The notes under the pieces: generated by a model
The model's database searches: none
Told to the model about the DNA's origin: nothing
What the model saw: only the letters and a program-made list of their open reading frames with translations
Program-made: the position numbers and the translations under genes
Part shown: in pieces, positions 58,239 to 64,000 of the stretch
Layout: each line of letters opens with the position of its first letter
Numbering within the stretch: position 1 is the first letter of the stretch
Origin: Symbiodinium sp. CCMP2592
Lineage: Eukaryota; Sar; Dinophyceae; Suessiales; Symbiodiniaceae
Reading direction: 5' to 3'
Length of the DNA stretch: 64,000 nucleotides
Assembly: GCA_905221615.1 (NCBI GenBank)
Contig: CAJNDT010005880.1
Span: 359,501 to 423,500, forward strand

Positions 58239-58461
58239 TACTTGAAGGCTCATGGGACTTAGTAATTAAGGTTATAAGTAGGTTAAAAATCAGGATAACC
58301 CCACTTAGGGGACTAATAACCCCAATTATAACCTACTTACTAAGTCCCATGATCCTCTAAGTTCCCTAAACTCCCCCTTATAGAACCCTTAGCAGGATCC
58401 CTTAAAGGAACCCTTCAAAGGAATCCTGGGTTTCTTACTAAGTCCCATGATCCTCTAAGTA
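58239..58461. mobile_element. Composite MITE family B copy 6 plus solo half end
   Basis: B palindrome (58239-58363), linker with AAACTCCCCCTTATAGAACC, then a solo B end (58435-58461). Same composite as 561-792. Confidence 0.75.
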
Positions 58462-58500
58462 GATCTGCAGCTTCCAGGTTCGAGCGTAAGCTGTAGCTAA

Positions 58501-58687
58501 ATGGGACTTTCCGAAAGTTAGGGGTACCTTATCTTAAGGTTTAGGGTTTAGGGTTTAGGGTTTAGGGTTTAGGGTTTAGGGTTTAGGGTTTAGGGTTTAG
58601 GGTTTAGGGTTTAGGGGGGGGTCCTTCTAATAAGGATCCTACTATTTGGGGTACTATATTAGGCCCCCATATCTTCGGAAACTCCCA
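58501..58687. mobile_element. MITE family A, copy 8, with telomeric array inside
   Basis: ATGGGACTTTCCGAAAGTTA to TCTTCGGAAACTCCC. Between GGGGTACCTTAT and GGGGTCCTTCTAATAAGG, where other copies have a short TTTTG segment, there is a pure TTTAGGG array. Confidence 0.85.
58539..58615 (+). repeat. Perfect TTTAGGG array
   Basis: Eleven uninterrupted TTTAGGG units, the most perfect array in the window, inside a MITE. Confidence 0.95.
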
Positions 58688-58803
58688 AATGGGACTTTCC
58701 GAAAGTTAGGGGTACCTTATATTGGGGGGTCCTTCAAATAAGGGTCCTATAAATTCATATGCAGGGTACTATTTTGGGGTCCCCTATGTTCGGAAACTCC
58801 CAA
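58688..58803. mobile_element. MITE family A, copy 9
   Basis: AAATGGGACTTTCCGAAAGT to TTCGGAAACTCCCAAG, in tandem with copy 8 and without the telomeric array; it serves as the empty-site comparison. Confidence 0.8.
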
Positions 58804-58811
58804 GTCTACTG

Positions 58812-58934
58812 AATTTAGAGGATCATGGGACTTCGTAAGTAGGTTATAATTGGGGTTATAAGTCCCCTAAGTGGGGTTATCCTAATTATATCCTGCTTAT
58901 AGCCTTGCTTACTGAGTCCCATGAGCCTTTAAGA
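58812..58934. mobile_element. MITE family B, copy 7
   Basis: AATTTAGAGGATCATGGGAC to TCCCATGAGCCTTTAAG. Confidence 0.75.
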
Positions 58935-59012
58935 ATTGAGGAGTATACCCTAAAATATAGTAGAATCTCTAATATGGTTTAAGGAATATTCCTTAATTGA
59001 GGGATTTTGGAA
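58935..59012. mobile_element. MITE family D, copy 5 (left end lost)
   Basis: GGAGTATACCCTAAAATATAG to AATTGAGGGATTTTGGAAGG; the right arm only is clear. Confidence 0.55.
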
Positions 59013-59520
59013 GGTCTGGGTAAAACCTCGAACTTCAATCTTGAGATCCTGCTGTTTGTGCGATTTTCTGGCCCCAAAACTTTTGAAACCTGAGCCCTTC
59101 AAGTTGAAAGTCAGGTGCACTGCCTGCGGTGGGCCTACAAGGGCCGCGCGGTGGCGGACCGGCTGGAGAGAGCCTTGGCTCGAAGAGAGAAAAGCCGGTT
59201 GCGGTTTATGGCCTTAGGGCCTAGGGAAGAGACAGTACTTCTTTGTCGTGCCAAGGTTCCTGGAAACGTATGCTACACTATGTGGTATCGCCGTTTTCTA
59301 AATTAATATAGCTTAAAATAAATGGATAAAGCCCACCATTTTGCGGTTGCAGCTGGATCGGTGCTTTGCTGACCCAAACCCGAAGCCCGAAACACAAAGA
59401 AGGGGAGTTTGAGGATTGGGGGTTTAAGCCTTAGGGACTTTAAGGTCTTAGGGACTTTAAGGTCTAGAGCTTGATCCTGAAAGCTCTATGGGCTAGCCCA
59501 CGGTGCTAGGCCTGCAGGCC
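59013..59520. other. Gene-free stretch, 59013-59520
   Basis: Unique DNA. A 63-codon frame at 59115-59306 (Arg/Leu-rich, starts MHCLRWAYKGRAV) could be a real exon but has no recognisable motif. Confidence 0.35.
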
Positions 59521-59684
59521 TACCCAGAGAGCCCAGTACTCTTTAATTAAGAGATGTAGGGTTTGGGGTTTAGGGTTTTAGGCTGTAGGGCTTAAGGCTT
59601 GGAGAGCCCAAAACCCCTTACTTAATTCAGGAACATAGTGTAAGCTGTATTCCTTTTAGTCAGGGTTTTGGGCTCGCTGGGTAC
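59521..59684. mobile_element. MITE family J, copy 3
   Basis: TACCCAGAGAGCCCAGTACT to GGTTTTGGGCTCGCTGGGTA, with a TTTAGGG patch and a second GAGAGCCCAAAACCCCTTA left end inside (about 59601). Confidence 0.65.
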
Positions 59685-60308
59685 CCTTGACAAAAGCCGT
59701 AAAGAATGACAGATGCAACCTTGAGAAGATTGGACAGCCAGCCCCCGAATCCTGGTCTCAGGGGAGTACACAAAGCAAGGTTTTAGAACCAAGAACATGT
59801 TTGAGCAGGCCGCCGCCCCCCCCACCCCACATTTGAAGCATTGCAGCCCCAGCGCATGGGTAGTAAGCCAGGGCTCCTCTCTAGATCCCTCGAGGATAGC
59901 TCCCCAATCCCTAGACCCTAAACCCTAAATCTATATAAACGGCACGCTACACAGGCAGGGCAGTGCCCTGATTTGGAGAGCAGCCCCGACTTATCACTTT
60001 AGTTACTGATTTCCTTACAACTGGCCCTACTTTAGAGAACCCAACCCTCTTCCCCATTTTGAGACTTGCCAGGAGGGGAAGCCGCCCCTTCCTTCGCGGC
60101 GGAGCCGCGGGAAGTGCCCCTCGCCGCTTCCACTGTCCTTCTTTGTTCTTGTTTTGGGAATTAAGGGGTTTTTGGTTTGGCGTCCTTGACCCAAAGCCCA
60201 AACCGAAAACAACGAACTCCAAGCCTTAAGCCCTAAACCCTTGGCACCCGGAGAGAGTGATCGCAATGACTAGATGAAGAGCAGCAAGAAAAAGCTGCCG
60301 CGTCGCAG
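59685..60308. other. Gene-free stretch, 59685-60308
   Basis: Unique, locally GC-rich DNA with a CCCTAAA patch at 59910-59930. Minus-strand frames at 59947-60266 show no domain. Confidence 0.4.
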
Positions 60309-60431
60309 CTGTCTTGTTCTTAGTAGAGACTGGTGGAATGGGTTATGGGGACTATTGTTGGGGAGTACTATAAGGGACCCTTAAGGGACTAGAGGGAGCC
60401 ATTCCCCCATTCCCTACTAAGAACCAGACAG
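60309..60431. mobile_element. MITE family H, copy 4
   Basis: CTGTCTTGTTCTTAGTAGAG to CCCTACTAAGAACCAGACAG. Confidence 0.75.
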
Positions 60432-60544
60432 ACAGGCGAGAACAACCTGGCGAAGATGAGACACCTGCCGAAGGTTTTGGGACTTGTTCCAGCTGCAGCT
60501 TGGCTTGAGGGTTAGGGTTTAGGGTTAGGGCAGTCTTCAAAGCA

Positions 60545-60656
60545 TGTCTCGTGCCTAGTAGGGAATCGGGGAATGGATCCCTATAGTAGTCCCCATATAA
60601 TCCTTAATAATAGTCACCATAATCCATTCCCGCAGTTCCTTCTAAGAACCAGACAG
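60545..60656. mobile_element. MITE family H, copy 5
   Basis: TGTCTCGTGCCTAGTAGGG to TCCTTCTAAGAACCAGACAG. Confidence 0.75.
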
Positions 60657-60852
60657 TTTAGGGAGTGATGGGGCTTCACCCAGAGACTCCAAAACCCCTT
60701 AACGAAGAAGGAATTGAAGTCAGGTACTAGGTTCCTGAGTAGTACCCTCTTGCAATTTTTGGATTAGGGTCCCCTGATTAAAGGAGACCTAAAGGGCTTT
60801 TCTCAGAAACCTAGAGTTTTGCGCATAGGGGGATCCTGGCTGGTCTGTTATG

Positions 60853-60981
60853 TCCCAGACCTCTGGGAGGTTCCCCAAAGTAGATGCTTTCATAGGGGGG
60901 CCCCAAAACAGTACGCTTTAGTAGTAGAGGGTACCAAATTAGGCGATCTACTTTTTTAGATCCTCCCCCAAAGTCTGGGTT
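60853..60981. mobile_element. MITE family G, copy 4
   Basis: CCCAGACCTCTGGGAGGTTCC to GATCCTCCCCCAAAGTCTGGG. Confidence 0.8.
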
Positions 60982-61110
60982 AATGCATATTGAACCAGCC
61001 GGGCAATTTCAGGGCCCCGTTTTAGATCCCAAATATGGTGCAGCACCCTTATAGAAAAGGAACCTAAAGGGCACCAACAAAAAGAAGAAGTAAGAGCCTC
61101 GATAATTATA

Positions 61111-61143
61111 GTTTTTTTTTTTTGTTGGGGGGGGGGGGGGGCT
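61111..61143 (+). repeat. Homopolymer pair T then G
   Basis: A run of T followed shortly by a run of G, inside a rearranged C-type element; such runs are error-prone in assemblies. Confidence 0.8.
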
Positions 61144-61197
61144 CCTCCTAAGGATTCCTCTAGCAGAGTTCCATTTAAGGGATCTGTAAGGGTTCTA

Positions 61198-61291
61198 TGC
61201 TATAGGGGCCTCCATAGTTAGAATAGGTGTTTTTTTGGGATCCTTGCTATACTTCCCAAACCCCATTCTAACTATTGAGGCCCCTACATTA
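61198..61291. mobile_element. MITE family C, copy 9
   Basis: TATAGGGGCCTCCATAGTTA to CTAACTATTGAGGCCCCTACA. Confidence 0.75.
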
Positions 61292-61494
61292 CAAGAAGTT
61301 ACGGGAATGAAATCAGACCTGTAGTAATCTAACATGCTGCAGCACAATCTCCATAGCTAAGGTCTTTTCATAATGTGGAAGGGCATTTCTTCCGAAGATT
61401 GCGCGTGGAACATGTAGACTTATGGTTTAGGGCTTAATCCTAAGCCCTAAACTCTGAGATTCTTTCGGGAACCGGCGAGATGATAAATCTCTCT
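61292..61494. other. Unique spacer
   Basis: Nothing recognised apart from a TTTAGGG-like patch at about 61425. Confidence 0.4.
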
Positions 61495-61495
61495 A

Positions 61496-61601
61496 CTATA
61501 GGGGCCTAAACAATGACCTATACTATTGTGGGGTTTCCTTACTATAATTATAGTATAATGTACCCTCAAAGCCCTATTCTAGTTATGAAGGCCCCTATAT
61601 T
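61496..61601. mobile_element. MITE family C, copy 10
   Basis: TATAGGGGCCTAAACAATGA to AGTTATGAAGGCCCCTATA. Confidence 0.8.
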
Positions 61602-62945
61602 ACCTCATGGCAGAGATCAACAACTTGGGCCATAGGATGAAAACAAGAGCAGTATCTATGTTATGGCTCTACGGGCTCTATGGGAAAAGGTTTGGGGTTT
61701 GCGGTTTCAAGAACAGAACCTGCAGTTGCGACGGGCTGAGCAGATGAGAATAGATTCGACTTGTTCATTCTAGCAGGGTCAGGTATATTTGAAAGGTGCG
61801 CAAACATGAAACGTTGATGCTGGCTCTGCTAGTTTGGGAAATTACCGCACAGGGAAAATTCAGACAACAGACCCTATACACCTTCCAGATTCTATCTATA
61901 TAGCTCGGGCAGTCTTCATCCAACCCCGAAACGCATCCCACTGCATCTTTGAACAATGCTTGGCCGATTGTACTATTGATCAAGAAGCAGCACAAGGGTA
62001 AGCCTTAGAAAACTCGTTTAAGACCCTGAACCCCAAAAGCCCTAAACCTTATCCCCGAAACCCTATAAAACCTTAACCCTATAAACCCTAAGCCCTAAAA
62101 GAATGAACCCTGATTCAACTTTCAACCCGCCTAAGTAATGCTGGAGACGAAGAAAACAGGCCCTTGAGACGCGCTCGAAACGATAAAAGTGTGTAAAGCC
62201 GAAATCACGAGAACTGTCTAAGTTCATCCATCTCCGCAGCAGCGAAGCCAAAGCAAACGACCTCCAACAAAGAAATTGTGTTTGTTTCTCGGGTTGGTGT
62301 TTAGGGAGGTGATAATGTAGGCCATCGTATTGGGGCACCACTTTCTCCTCTACTCGGAGGGCCAAGGTGTTGTTGCGCTCGGGGGCTTGGGGCTTTGAAA
62401 AAATATGTAAGGAAAAGAGTCTACTCAAAGGGCTGCTGGAAAGTGGGCAATGCCCGACATGGATTAATCGGACCTCGGTGCTTGAGATACATGTCATTTA
62501 ATTCGCACTCCAGGAGCCACTGCGGACTACACCCCATGCCCGGCCCGTGCCCCTCTAAAGAACAGGTGCCTACGAGGGAACTTGACTGATCATAGCATGG
62601 AAGCGTGATTGGTTATCAGATCTCCCATATATGGCAACTGAAAGCACCTTCCGTTTTAAGGAGCCTGAAGAAACACAGCTAAACCCGAAGCCCCAAAGGT
62701 AGGGCTGGGCATAATATCTCTTTTTTGGCCCTGAATCAGCAGCCCTGCCACGCACTTCCCGACATTGGTCCAGGCCCAAGCACATATTCGCAACAACGTT
62801 CGAATATAGTTCCCACAATATTGTCCCTAGTACCCAGCTTACAGAAATAGTCATGACAATGCGTTACCTTGCGGTCATAAGTGCTGTGGATTAGATAATA
62901 ACTGATGGAGCAGGCATGGGCTAGCAGCCACACCGTCCGCCAAGC
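61602..62945. other. Gene-free stretch, 61602-62945
   Basis: Mostly unique DNA without MITEs, with a CCCTAAA-like patch at 62030-62110. Minus-strand frames at 61765-61995, 62063-62497 and 62570-62854 have no recognisable motif; this could hold 5' exons of the RING-type gene that follows. Confidence 0.4.
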
Positions 62946-64000
62946 ATGCTGAGCACACTAACGTCCAAAGCAGGCATGGACGTGAAATCGCGCTGTTCGC
63001 CAAGCAGACTGAGCTCATCAAAGTCCACAACATCCACAACATCCAAGGAACGGGTGCGGAAGCTGGAGAAGTGCGCGTCTCTGCCCTCGATGTCCCCAGC
63101 GGGCGACATGGGTCGCGGTGTCAACCGGGCTTTGCTGCCGGTGCCACAGCAAGAATGGGTTTCTGAGCAGGGTGTTTGCTTTTGTAGCAGGGCCAAGTTT
63201 CCTCCGAAGGCCCTGAAACCTTGCGAATGCCCTCAGACATGCGCTTGTGAAGCTGGTAGATACTTTCCGCCGTTTGCTCGAAAAGGGAAGACCTGTTCTT
63301 GCAGACAAGCCTTGGGCGCTCTCTACAGCTCAGAGGTCTACAACGCCTTGAACACAAGAGGTGGAGCGTTGTGGGAGCGGTTGCAGTCATCAACGACTGA
63401 GAGGAAGCCCAGCCGAAAGAACTGCCCAATCTGCATAATTTGCATAAAGGCAATTAACCCAATGGGACAAGGTGATGAACAACAGTTTCTGTGGCCTGGC
63501 TGTGAACATCCTTACCATTTCAAGTGCATAGCCCGTCAAAGAGCTTGCGATCCTCGTTCCGGTTGCAGCCGTTGCAGACATGCCTGGGATCCAGCTTTGG
63601 ATTCCATAATCAGAGCAGGCCCAGGTTGCATTCAATGCCCGATTTGCAAGGAGGCAATTCACCCGACGGGACAAGGTGAAGAACAACAGTTTTTGTGGCC
63701 TGGCTGTGAACATCCTTACCATTTCAAGTGCATAGCCCGTCAAAGGGCTGACGATCCTGGTTCCGGTTGCAGCCTTTGCCGACGTGCTTGGGATCCAGCT
63801 CTGGATTCCATAATCAGAGCAGGCCCAGGTGGCATGCAATGCCCGATCTGCATGGAGGCAGTTAATCCAATGGAGCAGGGTGCGTCAGAACAGTTTTTGT
63901 GGCCTGGCTGTGAACATCCTTACCACTTGAAGTGCATAGCCCGTCAAAGAGCTCACGTTCCTCGCCACGGTTGCAGCCTTTGCCGGCATCCTTGGGATCC
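62946..64000 (+). CDS. Tandem RING-H2-like finger protein, 3' end beyond the window
   Basis: Reading frame 3 is open from 62925 to the window end; the first ATG is 62946, giving at least 351 codons. Residues 1-60 are Ser/Thr/Lys-rich; about 75-120 has a Cys cluster (VCFCSRAKFPP, CECPQTCACEAG, KTCSCRQ). From residue 160 three near-identical units follow, each C-x2-C, about 19 residues, C-x-H-x2-H-x2-C, about 12 residues, C-x2-C (for example CPICKEAI, WPGCEHPYHFKCIARQ, GCSLCRRAWDP). This spacing fits a RING-H2 zinc finger, so E3 ubiquitin-ligase activity is plausible, though tandem RINGs joined by a fixed WDPALDSIIRAGPG linker are unusual. The first unit has a 3-residue insertion (CPICIICIK). 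Units repeat every 204-213 nt and are very similar at DNA level. More units may lie beyond the edge. The minus-strand frames here are shadows. Confidence 0.8.
   Translation, partial: MLSTLTSKAGMDVKSRCSPSRLSSSKSTTSTTSKERVRKLEKCASLPSMSPAGDMGRGVNRALLPVPQQEWVSEQGVCFCSRAKFPPKALKPCECPQTCACEAGRYFPPFARKGKTCSCRQALGALYSSEVYNALNTRGGALWERLQSSTTERKPSRKNCPICIICIKAINPMGQGDEQQFLWPGCEHPYHFKCIARQRACDPRSGCSRCRHAWDPALDSIIRAGPGCIQCPICKEAIHPTGQGEEQQFLWPGCEHPYHFKCIARQRADDPGSGCSLCRRAWDPALDSIIRAGPGGMQCPICMEAVNPMEQGASEQFLWPGCEHPYHLKCIARQRAHVPRHGCSLCRHPWD

Overview
The window looks like nuclear DNA of a dinoflagellate, most likely a Symbiodiniaceae- or Polarella-like species; I cannot name it from sequence alone. The reasons are: (i) TTTAGGG/CCCTAAA repeats, intact and decayed, scattered through nearly all non-coding DNA; (ii) a gene whose five introns use GA-AG, GC-AG and GT-AG borders, four of them with short direct repeats at both ends; (iii) RCC1-like repeat genes with a ubiquitin-like N-terminus; (iv) a Ty1/copia-type element with CCCH zinc fingers; (v) dense families of 90-200 bp terminal-inverted-repeat (MITE-like) elements. 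I saw no rRNA or tRNA gene, no CRISPR array and no bacterial-type operon.

Layout. 1-1702: decayed telomere-type repeats and MITEs. 1703-3010: intronless RCC1-like gene. 3011-15985: gene-poor, MITEs and repeats. 15986-16660: nucleotidyltransferase-fold gene whose 3' end meets a MITE. 16661-21407: repeats, a (GA)n microsatellite and nested MITEs. 21408-24636: a six-exon RCC1-like gene; joining the exons I infer gives an uninterrupted 486-residue protein, the size of the 484-residue intronless paralogue at 55833-57287. 24637-29442: repeats and MITEs. 29448-49127: one giant LTR retrotransposon of 19,680 bp. 49133-55832: repeats and MITEs. 55833-57287: second intronless RCC1-like gene. 57288-62945: repeats and MITEs. 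62946 to the window end: an open reading frame with three tandem RING-H2-like fingers, cut off by the window edge.

The giant retrotransposon is the main discovery candidate. Its ends are sharp: two 431-bp LTRs (TG...CA) with 6 mismatches, flanked by a 5-bp target duplication TCTGG. After a half-tRNA-type primer site comes a long Gag-Pol frame with a coiled-coil-rich N-terminus, gag-like region, two CCCH fingers, DTG protease, HHCC/DDE integrase and YVDD reverse transcriptase; RNase H follows in two other frames. About 10 kb of extra coding sequence then lies between RNase H and the 3' LTR. One of the extra frames has the whole signature of a Tpt1/KptA RNA 2'-phosphotransferase, with all four expected catalytic residues (R490, H491, R641, R720). 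The other extra proteins are unrecognised; several carry zinc-ribbon-like cysteine pairs. Six of seven frame changes are in the -1 direction. One splits a zinc ribbon between two frames, and one ORF boundary is an ATGA stop/start overlap.

A second theme is insertion. Telomere-type arrays sit inside MITEs, in a gene leader, and between direct repeats of 8 to 20 bp. A 91-bp element without inverted ends lies between perfect 31-bp direct repeats. MITEs fill the introns of the split RCC1-like gene.
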